Notes under the pieces: model-generated
The model's database searches: none
What the model was told of the DNA's origin: nothing
Seen by the model: only the letters and a program-made list of their open reading frames with translations
Program-made: the position numbers and the translations under genes
DNA from: Actinophytocola sp036402745
GTDB lineage: Bacteria; Actinomycetota; Actinomycetes; Mycobacteriales; Pseudonocardiaceae
Reading direction: 5' to 3'
Assembly (NCBI RefSeq): GCF_036402745.1
Contig: NZ_DASWSJ010000128.1
Span: forward strand, 1 to 36,200
Length of the DNA: 36,200 nucleotides
In this document: piece by piece, positions 1 through 8,479 of the stretch
Layout: every line of letters begins with the position of its first letter
Numbering within the stretch: position 1 is the first letter of the stretch

Positions 1-942
1 CACGCCGCCGTAGATCTTGCTGCCCGTCGCGGACACGCGGGATCCCGGTGGGGCGTCCATGAACGGCATGAACTGGTCGGGGAAGCCGGGCATCGTGCAG
101 CCGATGCAGATCCCGCCGACATTCGGGCAGCCGCCCACGCCGTTGATCCAGCCCCGCTTGGGCACGTTGCACTTCACCACCGGGCCCCAGCAGCCGAGCT
201 TCACCAGGCACTTGGGCGAGCCGTACTCGGTGGCGAAGTCACCCTGCTCGTAGTAGCCCGCGCGGTCGCAACCCTCGTGCACGGTGGCCTCGAACAGCCA
301 CCGCGGCCGCAGCTCGGAGTCCAGCGGGATCATCGGCGCCTGACCGGCCACCTGGTAGAGCAGGTAGAGGATCGTCTCCGACAGGTTGTCGCCCTGGATC
401 GGGCAGCCCGGCACGCACACGATCGGGATGCCCGCCTTGGACTTCCAGTCCCAGCCGAGGTAGTCCGGCACACCCATCGCACCGGTCGGGTTGCCGGCCA
501 TCGCGTGGATGCCGCCGTAGGTCGCGCAGGTGCCCACCGCCAGCACCAGGAGTGCCTTGGGCGCGAGCCGGTCGAGCCACTCGCTGGTGGTGATCGGCTG
601 GCCGGTCGCCGGGTTGTTGCCGAACCCGCACCAGTAGCCCTCGGACTTGATCGCCTCGTTCGGGATCGAGCCCTCCACCACCAGCACGAACGGTTCCAGC
701 TCGCCGCGGTCGGCCTTGTGCCACCACTCGATGAACGTGTCGGCACCCGTCTCGGGCCCGCACTCGTAGTCGATCAGCGGCCAGTGCACCGCGATCTTCG
801 GCAGCCCTGGCAACGCACCCAGCACGATCTCCTCGATGCTCGGCTGCGTCGCCGCCGTCAAGGCGACCGAGTCGCCGTCACACCCCAACCCGCCGTTCAT
901 CCACAGAATATGAACCACCGGCTCGGTTTCGACCGTCGACAT
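1..942 (-). CDS. hhyS: Group 1h [NiFe]-hydrogenase small subunit, copy 1 (3' end outside window)
   Basis: Reading the minus strand from the ATG at 942 gives an open frame of 314 codons to the window edge. A strong GAGGAGG ribosome site lies just upstream. The product is the electron-transfer subunit of a [NiFe] hydrogenase and would carry three Fe-S clusters. The proximal-cluster motif is GLGCDGDSVAL, where Asp24 replaces the usual second Cys (Cys21 is kept); this 3Cys-1Asp ligation is known for actinobacterial-type group 1h enzymes. The distal motif VHEGCDRAG and the medial Cys-rich stretch near residues 260-290 are present. No Tat signal peptide is seen, as expected for this group. It is highly similar to the copy at 4717-5793 but differs at CPIQGDN (CPVHPDN in copy 2). 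Compared with copy 2, only about 40 C-terminal residues are missing, and this is due to the edge. A matching large subunit may lie beyond the left edge. Confidence 0.95.
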   Translation of the reverse strand, partial: MSTVETEPVVHILWMNGGLGCDGDSVALTAATQPSIEEIVLGALPGLPKIAVHWPLIDYECGPETGADTFIEWWHKADRGELEPFVLVVEGSIPNEAIKSEGYWCGFGNNPATGQPITTSEWLDRLAPKALLVLAVGTCATYGGIHAMAGNPTGAMGVPDYLGWDWKSKAGIPIVCVPGCPIQGDNLSETILYLLYQVAGQAPMIPLDSELRPRWLFEATVHEGCDRAGYYEQGDFATEYGSPKCLVKLGCWGPVVKCNVPKRGWINGVGGCPNVGGICIGCTMPGFPDQFMPFMDAPPGSRVSATGSKIYGGV

Positions 943-1156
943 GGAAGCCTCCTCACAGCCATGATTGCTGTGGGTCACAGTGGCCCGAAAAGAACGGTAG
1001 ACCGGATGATCGGTGGCAGCAAGAGTGCGCCGGACAGAAATGTCCGGGCCTTGATCGAATTCATTCTCCGCCTCGCTCTTGCTCCGTCCTGCGGTTCGGT
1101 GGGCGGGTTATGCGAGGTAGGCTCGCTGCACCACAGGGGGCGATGGGTGGGAAGAC
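943..1156. promoter_or_regulatory. Divergent promoter region between hhyS copy 1 and the ATPase-fold/XRE gene
   Basis: This 214-bp gap separates divergent genes and must hold both promoters. It contains the perfect inverted repeat listed at 1030-1047. I could not assign -35/-10 boxes with confidence. Confidence 0.5.
1030..1047. promoter_or_regulatory. Perfect inverted repeat CCGGACA-N4-TGTCCGG, candidate operator
   Basis: Seven-base arms are separated by GAAA. The core GGACA-N4-TGTCC recurs at 2672-2685, immediately before the start of an XRE-type regulator gene. This suggests a shared operator for one of the two local HTH proteins. The match is visible in the sequence; the regulatory role is inference. 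Confidence 0.5.
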
Positions 1157-1699
1157 GTGACGGAGCCCAGGGACGACCCGCACGATGAGCAGCTCGAGGT
1201 CCTGCCGGTCGTGGTGCTGTCGAGAACATTTCCCGCGCGCCCGTCGTCGATTCCGGAAATCCGGGAATTCGTACGCAGGTGCCTCGCCGACTCGCCACTG
1301 TCCGATGCGGACAACAGTGCGGTGAGCCAGACGGTGTTCCGGGCCTTGCTGGACGCCGCCGGGCCGACGGGCACGATTCAGATCTCCTTCCGGATCTTCC
1401 CCGAGCACGTCGAGGTGGACGTCCTGCACTCGCATCCGGGTCTGGCGGAGGAGCCGGAGCTGCGGCAGCTGAGCGGCGTGCCGCTGCCCGTGCCGGCGAC
1501 CGGGCCGCGGACCCCCGAGACGTTCGCCGACTGGATGTCGGAGGTGCTGCGGAGGAACGGCCTGACCCAGGAACAGGCGGCCAGGCAGCTGGGTGTATCG
1601 GTGAAGACGGTGAGCCGGTGGGTGGGCGGGGAGACCGAGCCGCGCCTGCGTGACCTGCGCCGTATCCAGGAGGAGTTCGGCGACACGCCGCTGTCCTGA
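1157..1699 (+). CDS. Degenerate histidine-kinase-like ATPase fold fused to XRE-type HTH
   Basis: A 180-residue protein starting at GTG 1157. Residues about 20-100 look like an anti-sigma-factor (RsbW/HATPase_c_2) fold. However, the N-box Asn is not visible in the helix QTVFRALLDAA, and the DxGxG ATP motif is replaced by LHSHPG, so ATP binding is doubtful. Residues about 120-170 form a helix-turn-helix of the XRE/Cro type (LTQEQAARQLGVSVKTVSRW). It is divergent from hhyS copy 1 and lies upstream of the YceI gene. A role as transcription factor for the hydrogenase locus is inferred only from position. The HTH call is firm; the N-terminal fold call is tentative. Confidence 0.75.
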   Translation: MTEPRDDPHDEQLEVLPVVVLSRTFPARPSSIPEIREFVRRCLADSPLSDADNSAVSQTVFRALLDAAGPTGTIQISFRIFPEHVEVDVLHSHPGLAEEPELRQLSGVPLPVPATGPRTPETFADWMSEVLRRNGLTQEQAARQLGVSVKTVSRWVGGETEPRLRDLRRIQEEFGDTPLS

Positions 1700-1734
1700 C
1701 GCAACGCGAAAAGATATCCCGAATATCGAGTCCG

Positions 1735-1757
1735 GAAATCGCGGAATCCGCGATTTC
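1735..1757. promoter_or_regulatory. 23-bp perfect palindrome upstream of the YceI gene
   Basis: Arms GAAATCGCGGA (1735-1745) and TCCGCGATTTC (1747-1757) flank a single central A. A shorter inverted repeat, GATAT-N5-ATATC, lies at 1713-1727 in the same AT-rich patch. It is 45 bases before the ATG at 1803 and 35 bases after the stop of the HTH gene. It could be an operator for a dimeric regulator; without a T-tract it is a poor intrinsic terminator. Confidence 0.55.
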
Positions 1758-1802
1758 GTGATTGGGCTGTACCAGGTGTGCGGGTGGGCCTACGGTGTTT
1801 TC

Positions 1803-2345
1803 ATGTCGTCGGGCAGAACGCACCGCGTCGGACCGGACAGCGGCCGGCTCATCCTGCGCACTGCCCGGCGGGGCCTGGCCTCGAACGTCGGCCACGACCT
1901 CACGGTCGAGGTGGGCCGCTGGTCAGGGGAGGTGCTGGCGGCCGATGACCCGGTCGCCAGCACGGTCGACGTCACCGCCGAGCTCGCCACCCTGCGCGTG
2001 CTCGAGGGCACCGGCGGGGTGCTGCCACTGTCCGAAAGGGACAAGCGCGACATCGCGCGCACCGCGCGCAGGCTGCTCGACGCGGACCGTCGGCCGCACG
2101 CCCGGTTCACCTCGGAGAGGGTCAGCGAATCCGGTGTGATCACGGGAAAACTCACGGTGCGCGGTGCGACTCGTCCGCTGGAGCTGACCGTCACCGAGCT
2201 GGGTGCCGGCCGGTACCGGGCCACCGGGACGGTCGTGCAGTCGGAGTACGGGATCGCGCCGTACACGGCGTTCTTCGGCGCGCTCCGGCTCGCCGACCCG
2301 GTCGAGGTGGAGGCCGAGGTCGATCTTTCCGGGCCTGTGTCATGA
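1803..2345 (+). CDS. YceI family protein
   Basis: A 180-residue lipocalin-like YceI-domain protein. The family binds amphiphilic or polyisoprenoid ligands, but the role of actinobacterial members is mostly unknown. Typical features are seen: the GHDLTVEVGRWSGEV opening strand, the DKRDIARTARRLLDADRRP segment and the HARFTSERVS strand. The open frame extends further 5', but the ATG at 1803 fits the YceI start; the upstream part overlaps the palindrome and the preceding gene. No signal peptide is seen, so it is probably cytosolic. Its stop overlaps the ATG of the next gene (ATGA), so the two are probably translated together. Confidence 0.88.
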   Translation: MSSGRTHRVGPDSGRLILRTARRGLASNVGHDLTVEVGRWSGEVLAADDPVASTVDVTAELATLRVLEGTGGVLPLSERDKRDIARTARRLLDADRRPHARFTSERVSESGVITGKLTVRGATRPLELTVTELGAGRYRATGTVVQSEYGIAPYTAFFGALRLADPVEVEAEVDLSGPVS

Positions 2346-2632
2346 AGTTCCTGGTGTTGTGGCGGATGGAGCTGTCGCTGTTGTCCAGCGAGATGGCCGC
2401 GGCCGTGGCCCGGATGCCGCGCTACGCCAAGCCACTCGAGGAGCGGGGCACCGTCGTGGCTCGATATCATCTGGTCGGGCAGCACGGCGGCGCATGGATC
2501 TACGAGGTCGACTCGAACGAGGAGCTCGAAAGGCTGCTCGCCACTTCACCCGTGTACAACTTTGCCCGCTATGAGATATATCCACTGGCGGAAATGCCCG
2601 ATCCGGAGGCATCTTCCACAATAGCTCATTGA
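2342..2632 (+). CDS. Muconolactone delta-isomerase-like small protein
   Basis: A 96-residue protein with a ferredoxin-like alpha/beta fold pattern typical of the muconolactone isomerase/dimeric alpha-beta barrel group (MKFLVLWRMEL start, alternating strands, GGAWIYEVDSNEELERLL). It overlaps the YceI stop by 4 bases. No aromatic catabolism genes surround it, so a true muconolactone isomerase activity is unlikely. It is more likely a small-ligand binding or accessory protein. The start is fixed by the overlap. Confidence 0.65.
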   Translation: MKFLVLWRMELSLLSSEMAAAVARMPRYAKPLEERGTVVARYHLVGQHGGAWIYEVDSNEELERLLATSPVYNFARYEIYPLAEMPDPEASSTIAH

Positions 2633-2671
2633 CGTGATGGGAAAAGCGGCGAACACTTGTGTCGTTCCTCA

Positions 2672-2685
2672 GGACAGAGGTGTCC
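2672..2685. promoter_or_regulatory. Inverted repeat GGACA-GAGG-TGTCC over the ribosome site of the XRE gene
   Basis: This perfect 5-bp-arm repeat ends one base before the ATG at 2687, and its loop GAGG is the likely Shine-Dalgarno sequence. It shares 12 of 14 bases with the repeat core at 1032-1045. It could be an autoregulatory operator, or an RNA hairpin that hides the ribosome site. Confidence 0.5.
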
Positions 2686-2686
2686 G

Positions 2687-3112
2687 ATGAGTGCTCCTAG
2701 CCCGGAACCGGCGCGCGAGCGACATTGGGTGTGCGCCCAGAGAATGCGTGAGCGAAGGCGCACGCTTGGGCTCACGCAACGCGAAGTCGTCGGACGACTC
2801 GCCAGCCAGGGGAGCCGCACCACCAACCGGGCGCTCAGCTCGATGGAGAACGGCCGCGGGCTCGATCTCGGGTTGTTGCCGGACCTCGCCGAGTCGCTGG
2901 AGTGCACCGTCACCTACCTACTGGGGTTGGCCGAGGACCCGCACTGCTGGCAGCCGGACCACGACGGCCGGCCGCCGGTGCGGGCGGTCCAGCCCGTGCT
3001 CGAAGAGGCCGGGCGCGCCGCCGGCGTGCTCGGCCCGGAGATACCGACCGGCTTTGCCGCGCCGGGTCGGATCCGCCGGCGTGGCCGGCCCATTGCCGCC
3101 GATGGAGGCTAA
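2687..3112 (+). CDS. XRE-family transcriptional regulator
   Basis: A 141-residue protein from the ATG at 2687, preceded by GAGG at good spacing; an in-frame TTG at 2657 is less likely. Residues about 15-75 form an XRE HTH (MRERRRTLGLTQREVVGRLA ... SSMENGRGLDLGLLPDLAESL), with helices 2 and 3 clear. The C-terminal 60 residues are Pro/Arg/Gly-rich and match nothing I recognise. It lies 58 bases upstream of the SIS-hydrogenase operon, so control of hydrogenase expression is plausible but unproven. Confidence 0.82.
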   Translation: MSAPSPEPARERHWVCAQRMRERRRTLGLTQREVVGRLASQGSRTTNRALSSMENGRGLDLGLLPDLAESLECTVTYLLGLAEDPHCWQPDHDGRPPVRAVQPVLEEAGRAAGVLGPEIPTGFAAPGRIRRRGRPIAADGG

Positions 3113-3170
3113 CTGGTCCAGCCCCGGAGTTCGCTGACTACCTCTTCCACCACATCAGAGGTGTTGACCA

Positions 3171-3797
3171 ATGACGAAGGTGTCATCGGTTCATGTTCCG
3201 GTTCGCGTCGACGAGCTTTTCGCCCGGCGCGTGGCCCCGCTGAACGATCTCGCCCAGCAGGCCGCCGAGGTCGCGCGCACCTGTCACGCGATGGCCGAAC
3301 GGTTCCACCGCAACGGAAAACTCGTCGTGTTCGGCAACGGCGGGCCCAGCACCGACGCGCAGCACGTGGCGGTCGAGTTCGTCCACCCGGTGATCGTCGG
3401 GAAGCGGGCCCTGCCCGCGGTGTCGCTGACCGCCGACGTGGCGACCGTGACCGGCATCGCCAACAGGGTGGGCCTCGAGGAGATCTTCGCGCACCAGATC
3501 CGGTTGCTGGCCGAGCCCGCGGACATCGCGCTCGGGCTGTCCGCCGACGGCGACTGCCGCAATGTCCTACGTGGACTCCGGCAGGCGCGCGAACTCGGCA
3601 TGCTCACCGTCGCGCTGCTCGGCGGCGACGGCGGCACGATCGCCGCGAGCGGGTTCGCCGACCACGTGCTGACCGCCGCGACGACCGACCCACGGGTGGT
3701 CAAGGAGGTGCACGTGACCATGTACCACGTCCTGTGGGAGCTGGTGCACGTGTTCTTCGAGCAGCCGGGGGTACTCGACCCGGGGGTGCTGCGCTGA
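3171..3797 (+). CDS. SIS-domain protein 1 (phosphoheptose isomerase-like), degenerate
   Basis: A 208-residue sugar isomerase (SIS) fold of the GmhA type. The first phosphate-site motif, FGNGGPSTDAQH (about 54-65), is close to the family form. The usual STSGNS loop is replaced by SADGDC (about 124-129), so sugar-phosphate isomerase activity may be lost. SIS genes are regular companions of group 1h hydrogenase genes in actinobacteria; their role there is not established. The ATG has GAGG 9 bases upstream. The stop overlaps the next ATG (ATGA). It heads the likely 9-gene hydrogenase operon. Confidence 0.85.
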   Translation: MTKVSSVHVPVRVDELFARRVAPLNDLAQQAAEVARTCHAMAERFHRNGKLVVFGNGGPSTDAQHVAVEFVHPVIVGKRALPAVSLTADVATVTGIANRVGLEEIFAHQIRLLAEPADIALGLSADGDCRNVLRGLRQARELGMLTVALLGGDGGTIAASGFADHVLTAATTDPRVVKEVHVTMYHVLWELVHVFFEQPGVLDPGVLR

Positions 3798-4027
3798 TGG
3801 ACGCCTACCCCGAGGTCCCCGCGTGCACCGACGAGGTCTGCATCACCTGCTCGGACCAGGCCGTACCGGTAACCGTGCTGCGCCTGCTCGACGACGAGCT
3901 TGCGGAGGTCGCCACCGAGCGCGGCCCCGAAGAGGTGAGCGTCGCGCTGGTGAGCGCTAAGGTCGGCGACACGATCCTCGTCCACGCCAGCGAGGCCATC
4001 GCCGTGCTCCCGGGAGGTGGGCCGTGA
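3797..4027 (+). CDS. hypC: HypC/HupF-type hydrogenase maturation chaperone
   Basis: A 76-residue protein within the size range of HypC, which escorts the Fe(CN)2CO unit from HypD to the large subunit. The motif CITCSDQAVPVTV (Cys15 and Cys18) corresponds to the HypC Cys/Pro signature. The Cys is not at residue 2 as in classical HypC but follows a short N-terminal extension with another Cys (Cys10). The C-terminal part (VSVALVSAKVGDTILVHASEAIAVL) is the typical HypC beta-barrel. It overlaps the SIS genes on both sides by 4 bases, so it is translationally coupled. Confidence 0.85.
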   Translation: MDAYPEVPACTDEVCITCSDQAVPVTVLRLLDDELAEVATERGPEEVSVALVSAKVGDTILVHASEAIAVLPGGGP

Positions 4028-4710
4028 CCGGTGAGCCGTCCCGGGACGTCCAGTCCCTCTACCCGTTCCTCTACGCCGACTCCTCCGATGTGGACTCGGT
4101 CCTCGAGCAGGTCCGTCGCTCCACTGTGGACAAGGCGCGGGAGATCATCGAGCTGCGGGCTCTGGTGCTCGAGCGGGACGGGGAGCGGCTCGTGGCGTGC
4201 GCGGCCGAGATGGCCGAGCGGTTCGCCGCGGGCGGGCGCCTGCTCACGTTCGGCAACGGCGGCAGCTCCACCGACGCGCAGGACCTGGCGAGCCTGTTCC
4301 TCAGCCCGGCGGACGACTCGCGGCCACTGCCGGCGTTCGGGCTGACCAACGACATCGCGGTGATCACCGCGTTGAGCAACGATGTCGGCTTCGACGTGGT
4401 GTTCGCCCGGCAGGTGGCCGCCTTCGCCAGGAGCACGGACATCGCGGTCGGGTTGTCCACCAGTGGCAACTCGGCGAACCTGTTGCGGGCCTTCGACGAG
4501 GCCGGCCGGAGAGGCCTGCTCACGGTGGGCATCGCGGGCTACGACGGCGGCAAGATGGCGGAGCTGGACAGCATCGACCATCTCTTCGTGGTGCCGTCGC
4601 CGTCGGTGCACCGGGTCCAGGAGGCACAGACCACCATCTACCACACGCTGTGGGAGCTGACGCTCGACGCGCTTGATCGTGCGGAGGTTGCGGCCGAAGC
4701 GAAAGGGTGA
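4024..4710 (+). CDS. SIS-domain protein 2 (phosphoheptose isomerase-like)
   Basis: A 228-residue GmhA-like SIS protein starting at GTG 4024, which overlaps the HypC stop. Both phosphate-binding motifs are intact: FGNGGSSTDAQD (about 77-88) and GLSTSGNS (about 143-150). It is therefore the likelier catalytic partner of the pair, possibly heterodimerising with SIS protein 1. The true substrate is unknown; no other heptose biosynthesis gene is nearby. It is followed 6 bases later by hhyS copy 2. Confidence 0.88.
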   Translation: MTGEPSRDVQSLYPFLYADSSDVDSVLEQVRRSTVDKAREIIELRALVLERDGERLVACAAEMAERFAAGGRLLTFGNGGSSTDAQDLASLFLSPADDSRPLPAFGLTNDIAVITALSNDVGFDVVFARQVAAFARSTDIAVGLSTSGNSANLLRAFDEAGRRGLLTVGIAGYDGGKMAELDSIDHLFVVPSPSVHRVQEAQTTIYHTLWELTLDALDRAEVAAEAKG

Positions 4711-4716
4711 CCAGTC

Positions 4717-5793
<1,077 letters not shown>

Positions 5794-5805
5794 GGAAGGT
5801 CAACG

Positions 5806-7599
5806 ATGACTAAGGCCACGGAACGGGAGCGCGTCGACGAGGCCGCGAAGCGGCAGATCGTCGAGATGGCCTGGGACCCGGTAACCAGGATCGTGGGCAG
5901 CCTGGGTATCTACACCAAGATCGACTTCGCCGCGAAGGAAGTGGTCGAGTGTCACAGCACCTCCTCGATCTTCCGCGGGTACAGCATCTTCATGAAGGGC
6001 AAGGACCCGCGCGACGCGCACTTCATCACCAGCCGGATCTGCGGCATCTGCGGCGACAACCACGCGACGTGCTCGGTCTACAACCAGAACATGGCCTACG
6101 GCGTGCGGCCCCCGCACCTCGGTGAGTGGATCATCAACCTCGGCGAGGCCGCCGAGTACATGTTCGACCACAACATCTTCCAGGAGAACCTGGTCGGGGT
6201 CGACTACTGCGAGAAGATGGTCGCCGAGACCAACCCCGGCGTGCTGGAGCTCGCCAACCGCACCGAGTCGCCACACGCCGGCGACCACGGGTACAAGACC
6301 ATCGGCGACATCATGCGGTCGCTCAACCCACTGGAGGGCGAGTTCTACCGCGAGGCACTGCAGGTCTCCCGCTACACCAGGGAGATGTTCTGCCTCATGG
6401 AGGGCCGGCACGTCCACCCGTCCACTTTGTACCCCGGTGGGGTCGGGACGGTGGCGACGGTGCAGCTGTTCACCGACTACCTCACCCGGCTCATGCGCTA
6501 CGTCGAGTTCATGAAGCGCGTGGTGCCGATGCACGACGACCTGTTCGACTTCTTCTACGAGGCCCTGCCGGGCTACGAGAAGGTCGGCCAGCGCCGGATC
6601 CTGCTGGGCTGCTGGGGCAGCCTCAACGACCCCGAGTACTGCGACTTCACCTACCAGAACATGGAGTCCTGGGGTCGCAAGATGTACGTCACCCCGGGTG
6701 TGGTCGTCGACGGCAAGCTCGTCACCACCAGCCTCCTGGACATCAACCTCGGCATCCGGATCCTCTTGGGACACTCGTTCTACGAGGACTGGGAGGACCA
6801 GGAGATGTTCGTCAACCGCGACCCGCTGGGCAACCCGGTGGACCGCCGGCACCCCTGGAACCAGCACACGATCCCGCGGCCGGCCAAGCGCGACTTCGAC
6901 GACAAGTACTCCTGGACCATGTCCCCGCGCTGGTTCGACGGCAAGGAGCACCTCGCGCTCGACACCGGCGGCGGCCCCATCGCCCGCCTGTGGTCCACCG
7001 CGCTGGCCGGGCTCGTCAACACCGAGTACATCCAGGCGACCGGGCACAGCGTGAAGATCTCGCTCCCCAGGAGCGCGACCAAGCCCGAGGTGCAGTTCGA
7101 GTGGAAAATTCCACAGTGGAGCAACGCCATCGAGCGCAACCGGGCGCGCACGTACTTCCAGGCCTACTCCGCGGCGCTGGCGCTCACCTTCGTCCAGAAG
7201 GCGCTCGCCGAGATCCGCGCGGGCCACACGAAGACGTGGGAGCCGTTCAAGGTTCCCGACGAGGGCGTGAGCGTCGGCTTCACCGAGGCGGTCCGCGGTG
7301 TGCTGTCGCACCACATGGTGATCAGGGGCGGCAAGATCGCGAACTACCACCCGTACCCGCCGACGCCGTGGAACGGCAGCGTGCGCGACACCTACGGCAC
7401 GCCCGGCCCGTACGAGGACGCCGTGCAGAACACGCCGATCTTCGAGGAGAACCCGCCGGAGAACTTCAAGGGCATCGACATCATGCGCGCGGTCCGCAGC
7501 TTCGACCCGTGCCTGCCCTGCGGCGTGCACATGTCCCTGGGTACGGGGAAGACGCTGACGAAGGTGCACACCCCGCACGCGTTCAACGCCGAGTACTGA
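5806..7599 (+). CDS. hhyL: Group 1h [NiFe]-hydrogenase large subunit
   Basis: A 597-residue catalytic subunit holding the Ni-Fe(CN)2CO site that oxidises H2, probably down to trace atmospheric levels as known for this group. The L1 motif RICGICGDNH (Cys79, Cys82) and the L2 motif DPCLPCGVH (Cys569, Cys572, His575) give the four Ni ligands. A 22-residue tail follows His575; in classical enzymes the tail after this His is removed by an endopeptidase, but no protease gene is in the window. It starts 12 bases after hhyS, with AGGAAGG upstream. Confidence 0.97.
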   Translation: MTKATERERVDEAAKRQIVEMAWDPVTRIVGSLGIYTKIDFAAKEVVECHSTSSIFRGYSIFMKGKDPRDAHFITSRICGICGDNHATCSVYNQNMAYGVRPPHLGEWIINLGEAAEYMFDHNIFQENLVGVDYCEKMVAETNPGVLELANRTESPHAGDHGYKTIGDIMRSLNPLEGEFYREALQVSRYTREMFCLMEGRHVHPSTLYPGGVGTVATVQLFTDYLTRLMRYVEFMKRVVPMHDDLFDFFYEALPGYEKVGQRRILLGCWGSLNDPEYCDFTYQNMESWGRKMYVTPGVVVDGKLVTTSLLDINLGIRILLGHSFYEDWEDQEMFVNRDPLGNPVDRRHPWNQHTIPRPAKRDFDDKYSWTMSPRWFDGKEHLALDTGGGPIARLWSTALAGLVNTEYIQATGHSVKISLPRSATKPEVQFEWKIPQWSNAIERNRARTYFQAYSAALALTFVQKALAEIRAGHTKTWEPFKVPDEGVSVGFTEAVRGVLSHHMVIRGGKIANYHPYPPTPWNGSVRDTYGTPGPYEDAVQNTPIFEENPPENFKGIDIMRAVRSFDPCLPCGVHMSLGTGKTLTKVHTPHAFNAEY

Positions 7600-7600
7600 G

Positions 7601-8479
7601 ATGCCGGGCAACGCTCGCACCGTCGGTGAGCGGATCGAGGAGCTGCTCACCGGCCTGCAGGCCGGCAGGGACAAGGACACCGCGGAGGAGCTGGTCCACC
7701 TCCTCGTCGAGATGTACGGCGAGGGGCTGGACCGGATCGTCTCGGCACTCGACCCGGCCGTCGTCACCAAGCTCGCCGACGACGACCTCGTGGAGAGCCT
7801 GTTCCTGCTCCACGACCTGCATCCGCTGGACGTGGAGGCCCGGATCCAGCGGGCGCTCGACCGGGTGCGGCCCTACCTCGGGTCGCACGCCGGCGGCGTC
7901 ACCTACCTCGGCGTCGACGAGGAAGGGGTCGCGCAGCTGCGCCTGGAGGGCAGCTGTGAGGGCTGCGCGTCGTCGACGCTGACGGTGAAGATGGCGATCG
8001 AGGGCGCGATCCAGGACGCGGCACCCGAGCTCACCGGCATCGAGGTGGCGGGCGTGGCCGAGCCGGAGCCGGCCACTCCCCTGCTCCAGGTGGGCATGGG
8101 ACCGCCGCCGGGCTGGGTCGCCGCCGAGGCGCCCCCGCCCGCGCCGGCCGCGGTGGAAGGAGCCTGGGCGACGCTGCCCGACATCGGGCCGCCGTCGGCC
8201 CGGCCGGTCGTCGTCGAGCTGGACGGGGTGGCGGTGCTCGTGTGCTCGGTCCGCGGCACGCTGTACGCCTACCGGGACGCGTGCGCGGGCTGCGGCTCGT
8301 CGCTGGCGGACGGCGCCCTGAACGGCAACCTGCTCGCCTGCCCGGCGTGCGGCGCGCGGTTCAACGTCCGGCTCGCCGGCCGCGGGGTCGATGAGGCCGC
8401 GCACCACCTCGACCCGCTGCCCCTGCTCGCCGACAGCGCGGGCGTCCGGGTCGCCGTACCGAGGGCCGTGGCGTCGTGA
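7601..8479 (+). CDS. NifU-domain and Rieske-like fusion protein, hydrogenase operon electron carrier candidate
   Basis: A 292-residue protein beginning one base after the hhyL stop. The N-terminal helical part is followed by a NifU C-terminal-type domain with CEGC (Cys119, Cys122) inside GGVTYLGV...SCEGCASSTLTVK. A Pro/Ala linker (about 165-190) leads to a Rieske-fold domain. There the usual CxH...CxxH is changed to CAGC (Cys228, Cys231) and CPAC (Cys247, Cys250), which gives four Cys and no His. Proteins of this kind sit beside group 1h hydrogenases (HhyE in mycobacteria) and have been proposed to relay electrons. Relay or Fe-S delivery is inference. The stop overlaps the next GTG. Confidence 0.85.
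   Translation: MPGNARTVGERIEELLTGLQAGRDKDTAEELVHLLVEMYGEGLDRIVSALDPAVVTKLADDDLVESLFLLHDLHPLDVEARIQRALDRVRPYLGSHAGGVTYLGVDEEGVAQLRLEGSCEGCASSTLTVKMAIEGAIQDAAPELTGIEVAGVAEPEPATPLLQVGMGPPPGWVAAEAPPPAPAAVEGAWATLPDIGPPSARPVVVELDGVAVLVCSVRGTLYAYRDACAGCGSSLADGALNGNLLACPACGARFNVRLAGRGVDEAAHHLDPLPLLADSAGVRVAVPRAVAS

Noticed and set aside
1..942. hhyS copy 1 as a pseudogene
   Set aside because: The frame is open and the motifs are complete; the missing end is caused by the window edge, not by a stop or frameshift.
5800..7770. Long minus-strand frame opposite hhyL
   Set aside because: Shadow of hhyL caused by GC-rich third positions; the plus-strand product has full hydrogenase motifs.
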